Assembly: GCA_017161655.1 (NCBI GenBank)
Contig: JADFCV010000015.1
Span: forward strand, 1 to 43,496
Source of the DNA: Candidatus Sumerlaeota bacterium
GTDB taxonomy: Bacteria > Sumerlaeota > Sumerlaeia > Sumerlaeales > Sumerlaeaceae
Direction of reading: 5' to 3'
Length of the DNA stretch: 43,496 nt
Shown here in pieces: positions 9,007 to 17,599 of the stretch (position 1 is the stretch's first letter; every line of letters begins with the position of its first letter). A program made the translations under genes and the position numbers. The notes beneath the pieces were generated by a model that was not told where the DNA came from, made no database searches, and saw only the letters and a program-made list of their open reading frames with translations.

Positions 9007-10263
9007 ATGGTTCACCGCGAAGCCAGTGAAGATTTGCGAGCGCGCGGAGATTCAGGTTTGTCAGGTCTCATACGCCATGGATTTGGCCTCAAAAAAGAAG
9101 TGAGTGAGGCGATTGGTTCGGATTACCAATCGGACGTTGTTGAGTGGTTTCGGAATCACGACCATTTTGGTCGCTTCGGTGAGGTTGAGGTTCATCTCGC
9201 GCGCGAGTTCGGCTTTTGCTACGGCGTGGACAAGGCGATTGATTTCGCTTATCAGACCCGACGCCGGTTTCCTGACCGTCGCATTTTTCTCACGGCGGAG
9301 ATCATTCATAATCCCGGTGTCAATCAGCGGTTGCGCGAGCTAGGCGTCCAATTCCTGGCAGGCCGGTATAGGGGGGAATTCAGTTACGACGATCTCCGCC
9401 CCGAAGACATTGTCATCCTGCCGGCCTTTGGGGCCACAGTGGAGGAGATTGCGCAGCTACGCGAACGGGGATGCACACTTGTGGATACAACCTGTGGCTC
9501 GGTTATCCACGTCTGGAAGCGGGTGGAAAAATATGCGCAGGACGGTTTCACCGCGGTTATCCATGGCAAATACTCCCATGAGGAAACGCGTGCGACAAGT
9601 TCTCGGGTTCTCCAGTTTCCAGGCGGGCATTACTTGATCGTCCGTGACAAAAAGCAGACCCAGCTCGTGTGTGAATTCATTCGTGGCAAGGCGCCGGCTG
9701 AAGTGCTTGTGGAGAAATTGGGGAAGGGGATGAGCCCCGGCTTCGAGCCCGCGCGCCATCTCGTGCGCATCGGAGTGGCAAATCAAACAACCATGCTCAG
9801 TAGCGAATCGCTGGAGATTGCCTCGATGCTTCGGGCCGCGCTCGCCGAACGCTATGGCGAGGAACACATCGATGAGCATTTCCGCAGTTTCGACACCATT
9901 TGTTCCGCCACTCAGGATCGCCAAGATGCGATCCACGAGCTGGGGCGTAAGGGAATGGATCTCATTCTTGTCATTGGCGGGTTCAACAGCTCGAACACAA
10001 CTCATCTGATTGAAATCGCCTCGCGGTACACCCGTGCCTATCACATCGAGGATGCCAGTGATCTGATTTCTGCGAATGAAATCAGGCACAAACGCTGGGA
10101 TCGGCAAGAGCCAGAACGTGCAACGGACTGGTTGCCGGCCAAGAGACCGCTACGCGTGGGAATTACCGGCGGGGCCTCAACACCAAACCGCTCCATTGGG
10201 CAAACGATTCTCCGGCTTCTCGACCTCTGTGGAGTTTCTCCCCGCTTTGCGGAAGCAAAATAA
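9007..10263 (+). CDS. ispH: 4-hydroxy-3-methylbut-2-enyl diphosphate reductase (IspH/LytB), cyanobacterial/plastid type
   Basis: IspH performs the last step of the non-mevalonate (MEP) isoprenoid pathway, reducing HMBPP to IPP and DMAPP with a 4Fe-4S cluster. The three cluster cysteines are visible in GFCYGV, VDTTCGSV and DTICSAT. Substrate-binding elements include IIHNPGVNQRL, HGKYSHEET and the SSNTTHL motif. The protein carries an N-terminal extension before the first cysteine (GFGLKKEV, DYQSDVVEW) and the HGKYSHEE variant of the central histidine motif. Both are hallmarks of the longer cyanobacterial and plant form, not the ~310-residue E. coli form. I prefer the ATG at 9007 because GGAGGG (8990-8995) lies 11 bases upstream; an ATG at 8971 is in frame but has no such site. 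A tRNA follows 41 bases downstream. Confidence 0.95.
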   Translation: MVHREASEDLRARGDSGLSGLIRHGFGLKKEVSEAIGSDYQSDVVEWFRNHDHFGRFGEVEVHLAREFGFCYGVDKAIDFAYQTRRRFPDRRIFLTAEIIHNPGVNQRLRELGVQFLAGRYRGEFSYDDLRPEDIVILPAFGATVEEIAQLRERGCTLVDTTCGSVIHVWKRVEKYAQDGFTAVIHGKYSHEETRATSSRVLQFPGGHYLIVRDKKQTQLVCEFIRGKAPAEVLVEKLGKGMSPGFEPARHLVRIGVANQTTMLSSESLEIASMLRAALAERYGEEHIDEHFRSFDTICSATQDRQDAIHELGRKGMDLILVIGGFNSSNTTHLIEIASRYTRAYHIEDASDLISANEIRHKRWDRQEPERATDWLPAKRPLRVGITGGASTPNRSIGQTILRLLDLCGVSPRFAEAK

Positions 10264-10304
10264 TCTCAAGTCGGCCGTGTACTACATTCGCGGTTTTTTC
10301 CTGT

Positions 10305-10377
10305 GGGCCGTTAGCTCAATCGGTAGAGCAGCAGACTCTTAATCTGTTGGTTCCAGGTTCGAGTCCTGGACGGCTCA
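10305..10377 (+). tRNA. tRNA-Lys (anticodon CTT)
   Basis: All four arms fold: acceptor GGGCCGT/ACGGCTC, D-stem GCTC/GAGC, anticodon stem GCAGA/TCTGT around loop CTCTTAA (anticodon CTT), and T-arm CCAGG-TTCGAGT-CCTGG. The discriminator base is A. The 3' CCA is not encoded (CTT follows), so it must be added enzymatically. Confidence 0.96.
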
Positions 10378-10470
10378 CTTTTATTGTTTGTTCACCTGTC
10401 CACGCGCAGTCGTTTCGCTGTGAGAGAGTGTGGGGACGCGTCGCTTTTGAACGTGGCTTTGTTCGGTCTC

Positions 10471-12198
10471 CTACTCTGGCATTTTCTCCAACGTGGCACG
10501 GACGCGCGTGGCTAGCGGTTCAATAGTCTGAGCATCGAACGCGAAGCGCAACCCTGCCGCTTGGAAAAGTTCGGGCAGGGGACGTGAGCCACCGAGAGCA
10601 AGAGCGTGACGGTAATTTTGAACAGCGTTATCTTTGTCTGCCAAGAAGTTCTCCCAAAGCTGAAGTGCTCCAAGCTGGGCTATGCCGTACTCGATGTAGT
10701 AAAGCGGCACGCAGAAAAAGTGGAGCTTGCCGATCCAGGAGCATTCGCGCCATTCGGGCAATTCGCTCCACTCGAGTGTGTCGCCGAAGCGCTCATCTAG
10801 GGCCAACCACGCTTCTGCGCGCTCGTGTCTGGTATGGTCTGGATGCTGATAAATCCAGTGCTGGAACGCATCCACTCGGGCAATCCACGGAAGCAGTTCC
10901 AGAACCTCTTCCAGGTGTTCGCGGCGTGCCCGGGCGGCATCTCCAGGACCATAAAAGGCGTCGAGCCGTTCGCATGACATCATTTCCATGCCCATGGAGG
11001 CGACTTCGCAGAACTCAATAGGGGCGTGGCGATAGGCGACGAGCGGCTCCTGGCGCGTGGCGAGCGCGTGGAACGCGTGCCCCCCTTCGTGGAGCAAGGT
11101 GAAAACGTCGCGGTTGCGACCGGCGGCATTCATAAAAATGAATGGTAGGCGAAGCTCTTCCAGAGTAGATTGGTACCCACCCGGGGCTTTCCCTTTCCGG
11201 CTTTCGAGATCGAGCAGATTGAGGCGCCGCAGGACTTCGAATTCGCTCGCGAAGAGCGGATGAACAGCCTGGAAAACCGCCGCGGTACCCTCGACAAGTT
11301 GATCTACGGTTTGAAAGGGTCGCAGCGGCGGGCGACCGAGGGGATCAGCGGCAAGATCCCACGGCGCAAGCTGTGCCAGTCCCATCTGGCGGCGACGACG
11401 TTCTCGTAGCTCGCGGACGAGAGGGACGATGTGCTTTTCGACCGCTTCGTGAAACGCGATGCAGTGCTGGGGTGTGTAATCAAAACGCCCAAGGTTCGCA
11501 AACTGGAATTCGAGGAAATTGGGAAAACCGGCGTTCTGGGCGATCTGCGTGCGAAGCTGCACCATTTTGTCGAAGAGCGTCTCGATTTCTTCGCGGTCTC
11601 GGAGCTGACGGCCCACGGCGGCGCACCATGCCGATCGGCGAAGATCCCGCGACGGTTCTTCAAGTAGCTTGTGAAGTTGCGGCAAGGTGAGCTCTTTGCC
11701 GTCGAGCATAGCTGTCATTTCCCCGTAGAGTTTCTGGTAGCGCTGCGAAAGCTTCTCGTCTTCCACTTTGAGCGGAAGGTTTTCTTCGCGATAAAGGCGC
11801 ACCTCCATTTCACGGGCACGGTCATAGACGAAATAACGCTGGCGTGGCAGGGCGCTCCGGTGTTCGCACGCCACGTATTTGCGATTCAGGGCAAAGCTGG
11901 CCCGCTCGATGTTCGGGCGGATCTGCTCAACAAATTCGAGGTAAGCTCGCTCCAGCTCTGGGACGTCAGTGTGGCAAGTCATCCGGATGTAGCGGACAGT
12001 TTCCTCTTCGTCAACTGCGGCGCGAAGTTCCGAGAGGTCCAGGAGCCAGCGTTCGAGTGCTTCGGGGCTTGCGACGCTACGCCGTTCGAGTTCTTCGAAG
12101 AACGGCGCTATGCGATCCCACGTGTCGAAAGTGGCGTCGTTGGGCAGATAATTCCGGGGAAACTCACGATTCTTGCGTAGTTCATCGAAGCGGTCCAT
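10471..12198 (-). CDS. pepF: M3 family oligoendopeptidase (PepF-like zinc metallopeptidase)
   Basis: The 575-residue product has the M3 zinc site: HEGGH at residues 370-374, in the context TLLHEGGHAFHALA, and the third ligand glutamate about 24 residues later in IEFCEVASMGME. Members cleave short peptides in the cytoplasm. The length fits oligoendopeptidase F-type M3 enzymes (about 560-600). There is no signal peptide. The ATG at 12198 has AAAGGA five bases upstream. It lies 57 bases behind the cohesin-module gene on the same strand and could share its transcript, but a functional link is not obvious. Confidence 0.9.
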   Translation of the reverse strand: MDRFDELRKNREFPRNYLPNDATFDTWDRIAPFFEELERRSVASPEALERWLLDLSELRAAVDEEETVRYIRMTCHTDVPELERAYLEFVEQIRPNIERASFALNRKYVACEHRSALPRQRYFVYDRAREMEVRLYREENLPLKVEDEKLSQRYQKLYGEMTAMLDGKELTLPQLHKLLEEPSRDLRRSAWCAAVGRQLRDREEIETLFDKMVQLRTQIAQNAGFPNFLEFQFANLGRFDYTPQHCIAFHEAVEKHIVPLVRELRERRRRQMGLAQLAPWDLAADPLGRPPLRPFQTVDQLVEGTAAVFQAVHPLFASEFEVLRRLNLLDLESRKGKAPGGYQSTLEELRLPFIFMNAAGRNRDVFTLLHEGGHAFHALATRQEPLVAYRHAPIEFCEVASMGMEMMSCERLDAFYGPGDAARARREHLEEVLELLPWIARVDAFQHWIYQHPDHTRHERAEAWLALDERFGDTLEWSELPEWRECSWIGKLHFFCVPLYYIEYGIAQLGALQLWENFLADKDNAVQNYRHALALGGSRPLPELFQAAGLRFAFDAQTIEPLATRVRATLEKMPE

Positions 12199-12255
12199 TC
12201 TGTGTCCTTTCTCAAGTCGTCCAAGTGTCGATGCTGGGAATGAATGGTTTTCTGT

Positions 12256-13815
12256 TTAAGGTTCCACGCGAATTGTGGCTTTCCGCAAGGCCGTGGCTCG
12301 ATCGTCTGGGGCGCCGATGAGATTGAATCCTAAAAAGGAAATAGAAGTGGGCGATGATTTCTGAGCATCATCGAAATCAAAATCAATGGTGGCTGGCGAT
12401 GGAGTGAGTGCGCGGAACTTAACAGTGAAAAGGGTGCCGCCGGCTGGAATGCGTGTTCGGCTGGCAAACCCCATTTGGTACTGCAACTTGCCCAGCTGAT
12501 TGTAAGCGACGTTGCGGATGTGAAAATCGAAGGGCAAATCTTCGTGGTAGGCGCCGTCGTAAGCATTGATTCCTTTGGTAATCCAGCCCTCTTCGTCATG
12601 GTCCACAACCTCGAGAACCGTGGGGTCAAAGGTGAGAGTGACTTTGACGGAATCTACCTCAACGCGGTTGGGGTTTTCGTAAACGATGTCCACTAAGAAC
12701 TCCTCGCCCACTTTCACAGAAGAGCGGCGGGGCTGAATCGCTAGCGTGATGCCCCCGACGGCGGTGCCATCGCTAATCTGACGAGCGAGCACCGCACCCG
12801 TGAGAGGTGATTCCTCGTCCTGCATTTTTTCAAGCAACTCTTGGGTGGGGGCAACGGCGATGTCTGCTCCAAGGAGGCCATGGCGAGGGGAGGGTTCAGT
12901 ATCTTCGGAAATCTCTTCCTCTTCGGCGCCTTGTTGGGGCAGGAGGAGATTTCGTTCGCCGTCGAGTACGCGGCTAGGCATCTGCGCCGTGTTGATGAAA
13001 TCGAGAGATGTGTGTTCGGCGGGGGCGAGAGTCTTCCACTTCAGTTTGCATACGACAAGAAAGTCATCTTTTCTTGGCTCGGCGAACTTCGCGCGGTAGT
13101 AAAAGATCCCACGAGCTGGATCAGTCTTTGCTACCGCTGGTTCGGCGAGGAAAGTGGAAACGCTGTTGTCGTCAATGCCTTCGAGTTGGAGCACCTTAGG
13201 ATCGTAGCGAAGGGAAAATTCGATGGTGTCGAACTTTGCCTGCTGGCCATTTCTGAAAACAACACGAGTGACGACGGACTGGCCGACCTGAGCTACGGTG
13301 TGCATCGTTGAGGCGAGATCTGTCGTCTCGATGCTTAGAATATTTGTGTTCGGCGAGGCCTTCATCTTGAACTCAACGGTGGTGGCACCGCGACCTTGTC
13401 CCCCTGTCGTCCCCTTTTTCGCTGGTGGCTTTTTGCCTTTCACAGTTTTTTCTGTTTTCTTCGGTTCAGCCTTTGCGCCCTTTGTCCCAGGTTGATTGCT
13501 GGCGCGCTCGCGTGTCTTTGTTCTATCGCTGGACGACTTGTCTGTTGAGTTTTTCTTTGTGGAATCTTTTGTGGATCGCGAGCCGAAGATGCTTCTTCCG
13601 CTCGATAGGCCAAGTCCTGAGTCGGATGAGCCATAATTAAGGTTTCCAGAAGTGGTGGCTCGACGGCCACGAGTGCTTGTGTTTCGGCTCGAGTCTGGGG
13701 AACCATCGGCAGCCGCAGTCAGGAGAGGAACGCTAAACAGAAGAACACCAATAATAAATCCCCACAATATGCGGTGCCAGCCGCGTAAGTATCGAATCCG
13801 CTGGTTTCTCATCAT
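12256..13815 (-). CDS. Secreted protein with two cohesin-like modules and a Ser/Thr/Lys-rich linker
   Basis: A 519-residue protein with an N-terminal hydrophobic export signal (residues 17-35, ending near TAAADG). A long low-complexity stretch rich in Ser, Thr, Lys and Gly follows (about 40-145). Then come two beta-rich modules. Module 1 (about 170-285) has QVGQSVVTRVVFRN and the signature IEFSLRYDPKVLQLEG. Module 2 (about 355-500) has KVGEEFLVDIVYENP and VKVTLTFDPTVLEVVD. Such spacing from VG..F.V to YDP.VLE is the pattern of cohesin and related immunoglobulin-like carbohydrate-binding folds. The linker between modules is acidic (EEEEISEDTE). There is no visible dockerin or catalytic domain. 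A role as surface scaffold or adhesin is inference. Confidence 0.75.
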   Translation of the reverse strand: MMRNQRIRYLRGWHRILWGFIIGVLLFSVPLLTAAADGSPDSSRNTSTRGRRATTSGNLNYGSSDSGLGLSSGRSIFGSRSTKDSTKKNSTDKSSSDRTKTRERASNQPGTKGAKAEPKKTEKTVKGKKPPAKKGTTGGQGRGATTVEFKMKASPNTNILSIETTDLASTMHTVAQVGQSVVTRVVFRNGQQAKFDTIEFSLRYDPKVLQLEGIDDNSVSTFLAEPAVAKTDPARGIFYYRAKFAEPRKDDFLVVCKLKWKTLAPAEHTSLDFINTAQMPSRVLDGERNLLLPQQGAEEEEISEDTEPSPRHGLLGADIAVAPTQELLEKMQDEESPLTGAVLARQISDGTAVGGITLAIQPRRSSVKVGEEFLVDIVYENPNRVEVDSVKVTLTFDPTVLEVVDHDEEGWITKGINAYDGAYHEDLPFDFHIRNVAYNQLGKLQYQMGFASRTRIPAGGTLFTVKFRALTPSPATIDFDFDDAQKSSPTSISFLGFNLIGAPDDRATALRKATIRVEP

Positions 13816-13954
13816 GCGTTGCTCACATTTGACGAATGTGCATCGCTATTATTCAAGCATCAAAGGTGCCAAGTTGGTAGGCTTCAGCCGAGGCGGATCA
13901 AAGCCGGTTTTGTGTTGACCCGTAGGAGAGAAGAAGATTTCCTGAGAGTGGATT

Positions 13955-13984
13955 TTGCAGGAATCCCGCAGAACGTACTATACT
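13955..13984 (+). promoter_or_regulatory. Candidate promoter of the CofG-like gene
   Basis: TTGCAG (13955-13960) and TATACT (13979-13984) are separated by 18 bases. Transcription would begin near 13991, leaving about 69 bases before the GTG at 14060. This argues against using the in-frame TTG at 13955 as the translation start. Confidence 0.5.
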
Positions 13985-14059
13985 AGTCTTGGAGCTCTGG
14001 TTGATAGCCCGAAAAAAGATTTTAACACAGATCAGAACCAGGAAAAAAGAGGGCATGAC

Positions 14060-15094
14060 GTGCCGGTCATAAAGTACGTTCCAACATTTGAGCTGGTGCT
14101 GACTCGCCGTTGTGCTTATGAGTGTGGCTATTGCAATTTCACAAACCGGCCGAGTCCGTTGCCCCCGTCGCGCAAGGTTGTGCGGCGACTGCTTCGACTG
14201 GCCAAGCATCTCGATGTCAACCAGGTGACCTTGGCGGCCGGAGAGGGTATTGCCGATTTGCCTGAGATCGTGCGGGTGTATCGGTACTATGGCTTTTCTA
14301 GTTGGGCGGAGTATCTCGCTGATACTCTTCGTACTGTGATGGATAGCGATGGCCGCCCTCTCGTGCCCGTGCTCGACGTCGGGGCGATTGGTTTTGTGGA
14401 GCTCCAGAAGCTGCGCGGAATTTTACCTGCGATGCGGCTTATGTTGGAATCCGCAGACGACCGTTTGCTCTATCGTGCAGCGCACCGCAACGCCCCGCAC
14501 AAGTCCTTTGCTGCCCGATTGCGTGCCATCGAAACAGCCGGCCGGCTGGGAGTTCCGGTGATCACGGGCATTCTCGTAGGGATTGGAGAACATCCCTCCA
14601 CTTGGATGAAAGCGGCAGAAGCTGTGGCAAAAATGCACGAAAAGTATCACAACATTCAGGAGTTTGTGCTCGTGCCTTTTGCGCCATCGCCGCGCACCCC
14701 AATGGAGCTGCATTCGCCGCCTTCAAGGGAAACGTTCGTGCAAGCCTGCATGGACGTGAGGAATGTTCTGGATGGCAAAGTCATCGTCTCGGCCGAAGTG
14801 GGGGGGCGCCTGGATTTCGTGGCTCCAGCAGTGAGGGCGGGAATCCGCGATTTGGGGGAAATCCGATTCGCAACCAGCGAACGAGTGGACACCGAACTTG
14901 CCAGCGCTCTGGCGGATATCGGTGAGTCGCTGCGCGAACAAGGTTTTAAGCTGGCGTCTCGCCAAACACTTGTCAATGGTATGCGGCGCCGTGGGATCCT
15001 CCCGACAGAAATCGTAGAACTGCTTCGACGCCAGCGAGAGTATCAGCATCTCGTTCGCAATGGCGGTGAAAGCTCTGCGACCACTGCCTCGTAA
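14060..15094 (+). CDS. cofG: CofG-like radical SAM protein (7,8-didemethyl-8-hydroxy-5-deazariboflavin synthase subunit 1 family)
   Basis: The radical SAM cluster motif is CAYECGYC (CxxxCxxC), followed by NF where many members have F. The second half is strongly CofG-like: MRLMLES, a histidine in RAAHRNAPHKSF, then RLRAIETAGRLGVPVITG, ILVGIGEHPSTW and NIQEFVLVPFAPSPRTPM. CofG, with CofH, builds the deazaflavin chromophore of cofactor F420 from a riboflavin-pathway intermediate and tyrosine. The start is placed at GTG 14060, giving MPVIKYVP, with AGAGGG six bases upstream; the longer frame back to a TTG at 13955 overlaps the likely promoter. No cofH, cofC, cofD or cofE is in the window, so use in F420 synthesis is inferred from family only. 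It converges with hisD. Confidence 0.75.
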   Translation: MPVIKYVPTFELVLTRRCAYECGYCNFTNRPSPLPPSRKVVRRLLRLAKHLDVNQVTLAAGEGIADLPEIVRVYRYYGFSSWAEYLADTLRTVMDSDGRPLVPVLDVGAIGFVELQKLRGILPAMRLMLESADDRLLYRAAHRNAPHKSFAARLRAIETAGRLGVPVITGILVGIGEHPSTWMKAAEAVAKMHEKYHNIQEFVLVPFAPSPRTPMELHSPPSRETFVQACMDVRNVLDGKVIVSAEVGGRLDFVAPAVRAGIRDLGEIRFATSERVDTELASALADIGESLREQGFKLASRQTLVNGMRRRGILPTEIVELLRRQREYQHLVRNGGESSATTAS

Positions 15095-15203
15095 GCTGTG
15101 GCCAGTCGCCATTTCCGGTGGTTAAATCTGTCGCTGGCGGCAGGCAGAGCTGAGGGCCGTTGTGTAAATTTGCTCGGTTTGGCTCCACGGCCTCACAGAG
15201 ACT

Positions 15204-16514
15204 TCATTTGGCACGTTTCTTCGTCCGAATCCGCACCGACTCGGCGTGAGCGTAAAGTCCTTCCGATTCCGCCAACGCAATGACAAAAGGCGCATCTTTT
15301 TCGAGTTGTTTCGGTTCATAGCGCAGGACGTTGCTGGATTTGAGAAAGGCGTCAACGCCCAGGGGTGAAAAGAAGCGTGCTGTGCCGCCCGTGGGCAAAA
15401 CGTGGTTGGGGCCGGCGATATAGTCTCCGACGGCCTCGGGCGTGAAGGCGCCAAGAAAGATCGCTCCCACATTGCAAATTCGATCCGCCAGTTTTTCTGG
15501 AGCACGTGTCATGATTTCGAGGTGTTCGGGGGCTTTGAGTTCGGCGACTTCCACAGCTTCCTCAGGTGTTGCCACACGAACGAAAAAGCCCGAGCGGCGC
15601 AAGGAGGAAAGCGCCTGCTTGCGGCGAGGAGCATTTTGAAGCTGGACGCGCAATTCACGTTGCACGGCGTCGAAGTCAAAGTCTGCTCCAATGCCGACAA
15701 GAACGACGGTCTCCCCACCGGTGTGTTCAGCTTGCGCGAGGAGGTCCGCTGCCAGGAAATCAGGGCGGGCAGTTTTGTCCGCGATAATCAAAACCTCGCT
15801 TTCGCCAGCCACGGAGTCGATATCGATTTGCCCATAAAGCAAACGTTTGGCAGTTGCGACGTAGATGTTTCCTGGCCCGACAACTTTGTCCACCTGAGGA
15901 ATGGTTTCTGTCCCAAAGGCGAGCGCCGCGACTGCCTGTGCGCCTCCCACCTGGAACACATTCTTCCCCAGCCCTATCAAATGAGCTACGGCAAAGGGCG
16001 TGAATTGCTCAGGATGGTCGTGCACGGGTGGCGTGACGATAAGAATTTCACGGACGCCCGCAATGATCGCAGGAATGGCATTCATGAGCACCGTCGAAGG
16101 ATAAACTGCCCGTCCGCCGGGAACATACACGCCCACACGTGAGAGAGGACGAACACGCTGCTCGAGCTGCATCCCCGAAGAGCGAAGGACGTAGCCCTTG
16201 CGAAGTTGTTTGCGGTGAAAGCGCTCGATTCGCTCTTTTGCAAGCGTGAGTGCCTGTGCCAGGGTGTTCTCAAGCGAGCGCCAGGCGCGGCGACACACTT
16301 CGGACGACACACGCAGCGTTTCGGGTGTAAGCGCAACGCCATCGAATTTCTTTGTGAAACGAATGACAGCCCGGTCGCCTTCGCGCTCGACGGCACGAAT
16401 GATTTTTTCTACGGCAACGACAACCTCGGGCGAGGGCTGATGCGCACGCTTGAACGCGCGCACGAGACCCTCGCGATCGCGTGGATACTCGAAATATTTC
16501 ACCATTGGCGACAA
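15204..16514 (-). CDS. hisD: Histidinol dehydrogenase (HisD)
   Basis: HisD catalyses the last two steps of histidine synthesis, oxidising L-histidinol to L-histidine with two NAD+. Family signatures read along the 436-residue chain include VGVYVPGGRAVYPSTVLMN, IPQVDKVVGPGNIYVATAK, and LLAQAEHTGG with the zinc-ligand glutamine and histidine. Near the end comes GDYIAGPNHVLPTGGTARF. Length is typical (about 430). The TTG at 16514 is preferred: AAGGAG (16526-16521) sits six bases upstream, whereas the in-frame ATG at 16505 would be 15 bases away. No other his genes are adjacent. The divergent neighbour is the microcompartment vertex protein 84 bases away. Confidence 0.96.
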   Translation of the reverse strand: MSPMVKYFEYPRDREGLVRAFKRAHQPSPEVVVAVEKIIRAVEREGDRAVIRFTKKFDGVALTPETLRVSSEVCRRAWRSLENTLAQALTLAKERIERFHRKQLRKGYVLRSSGMQLEQRVRPLSRVGVYVPGGRAVYPSTVLMNAIPAIIAGVREILIVTPPVHDHPEQFTPFAVAHLIGLGKNVFQVGGAQAVAALAFGTETIPQVDKVVGPGNIYVATAKRLLYGQIDIDSVAGESEVLIIADKTARPDFLAADLLAQAEHTGGETVVLVGIGADFDFDAVQRELRVQLQNAPRRKQALSSLRRSGFFVRVATPEEAVEVAELKAPEHLEIMTRAPEKLADRICNVGAIFLGAFTPEAVGDYIAGPNHVLPTGGTARFFSPLGVDAFLKSSNVLRYEPKQLEKDAPFVIALAESEGLYAHAESVRIRTKKRAK

Positions 16515-16598
16515 CCCGTTCTCCTTGTCACATCACACAATGCTTTTTGCTTTGAATTCGTTTACGCCTCATACCAATAGTGACCGCTGCATTCGACC

Positions 16599-16907
16599 AT
16601 GTACCTTGCGAAAGTCATCGGGAAAATTATTAGCACGGACAAGTACGAGGCCTATTCGGGCAAGAAACTGCTTGTCGTGCAACGTCTCTCGCTCGAGGGC
16701 AAGGCGAGTGGTTTGCCAACGGTGGCCATCGACTACGTTGGGGCGGGTGAGGGTGATATCGTACTCGTCGGGGCGGCACCTGGTCTGGCTTCTACTGTTT
16801 TCAAAGTTCCCAAAGCCCCCATCCGCGAGCTCATCATGGGCGTTGTGGATCGGGTAGATGTCCCCGGCCTTCCCAGCTATGGCAACAGCGTGCCGCGCGA
16901 GCCTTAG
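16599..16907 (+). CDS. Bacterial microcompartment vertex protein (EutN/CcmL family pentamer, BMC-P)
   Basis: This 102-residue protein matches the EutN/CcmL family over its whole length. It starts MYLAKVIGKIISTDK, continues KKLLVVQRL, and has the signature VAIDYVGAGEGDIVLVG, ending with the conserved strand IMGVVDRVDV. These proteins form pentamers that cap the vertices of polyhedral shells around carboxysomes or metabolosomes. It stands alone here: there are no BMC-H shell proteins, aldehyde dehydrogenase or encapsulated enzymes within the window. Either the rest of a microcompartment is elsewhere, or it has a shell-independent job. The ATG at 16599 lacks a clear ribosome site. Confidence 0.92.
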   Translation: MYLAKVIGKIISTDKYEAYSGKKLLVVQRLSLEGKASGLPTVAIDYVGAGEGDIVLVGAAPGLASTVFKVPKAPIRELIMGVVDRVDVPGLPSYGNSVPREP

Positions 16908-17227
16908 GCTCACTCATCGAAGTGTGAGCCAACCGACTTCCCACGTGTTACTCACGAAGCAAAGGCACGACCTTTTCTAGCGCAGCAGAGAGCGTGGGGC
17001 CGAGTCGTTTATCGGTAAGCACCTCTCTACCACGAACGGAGAACTCCAAACTGGCTGAAGTGCTGCCTTATGATGATGGCCCCTTCTCCTGCCAAAAGAC
17101 GGTGCCTCGGCGTTCGTCTCGTTCCAGGTGAGAAGCGCTTATTCGGGATCATGTGCACGGGTGTCAGATGGGCACCGGTGCTGCGGTTGGAGGAGAAAAG
17201 GGAGAAGGAGTAGCAAAATAAACGAGC
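16908..17227. other. Gene-free stretch between the vertex protein and tRNA-Pro
   Basis: A 7-bp hairpin (16907-16913 with 16924-16930, GGCTCAC/GTGAGCC) begins at the stop codon of the vertex-protein gene and may end its transcript, though no T-run follows. I see no convincing coding region or RNA in the remainder. Confidence 0.4.
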
Positions 17228-17304
17228 TGGTCGGGGCGACTGGATTTGAACCAGCGACCACCTGAACCCCATTCAGGTACGCTACCAGGCTGCGCTACGC
17301 CCCG
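17228..17304 (-). tRNA. tRNA-Pro (anticodon GGG), CCA encoded
   Basis: Read on the minus strand: acceptor CGGGGCG/CGCCCCG, D-arm with AGCGCAGCCTGGTAGC, anticodon stem CCTGA/TCAGG around ATGGGGT (anticodon GGG), and T-arm CTGG-TTCAAAT-CCAG. The discriminator is A at 17231 and CCA is encoded at 17230-17228, unlike the tRNA-Lys in this window. Confidence 0.95.
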
Positions 17305-17599
17305 ACCGTTGCGTTTTTATTTTAGCCGCCGAGCAGTTTTCTTATTCAACCGAGGGTTGTTCGTCCACCTCATATCTTGGCCTAGGTAAAAATGAGTCGC
17401 GATTGGTTGCCTCTGCGGATACGCCAAGACTCGCTTCGACAAGATCCGTTTTCGGTTGATCTGTTTTTTCACTTCTTTCTGCGCTGCGGGTTGGTTTCAG
17501 CGGTCAGTGTTCCTACCTAACGTGCAAATTGGGGAGAATCCTTCGGAGACCTTGTCCAAGCATCTCTGCGGGTGTCATTCCAAATGTGTTTCAGTGGGG

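Noticed and set aside
15151..15193. Long-loop inverted repeat between cofG and hisD as a terminator
   Set aside because: Arms GAGGGCCGT/ACGGCCTC need a bulge, the loop is about 26 bases and no T-run follows on either strand.
176..17386. TTGGCCTAGG seen at 176-185 and 17377-17386
   Set aside because: Only ten bases shared, in unrelated contexts; consistent with chance.
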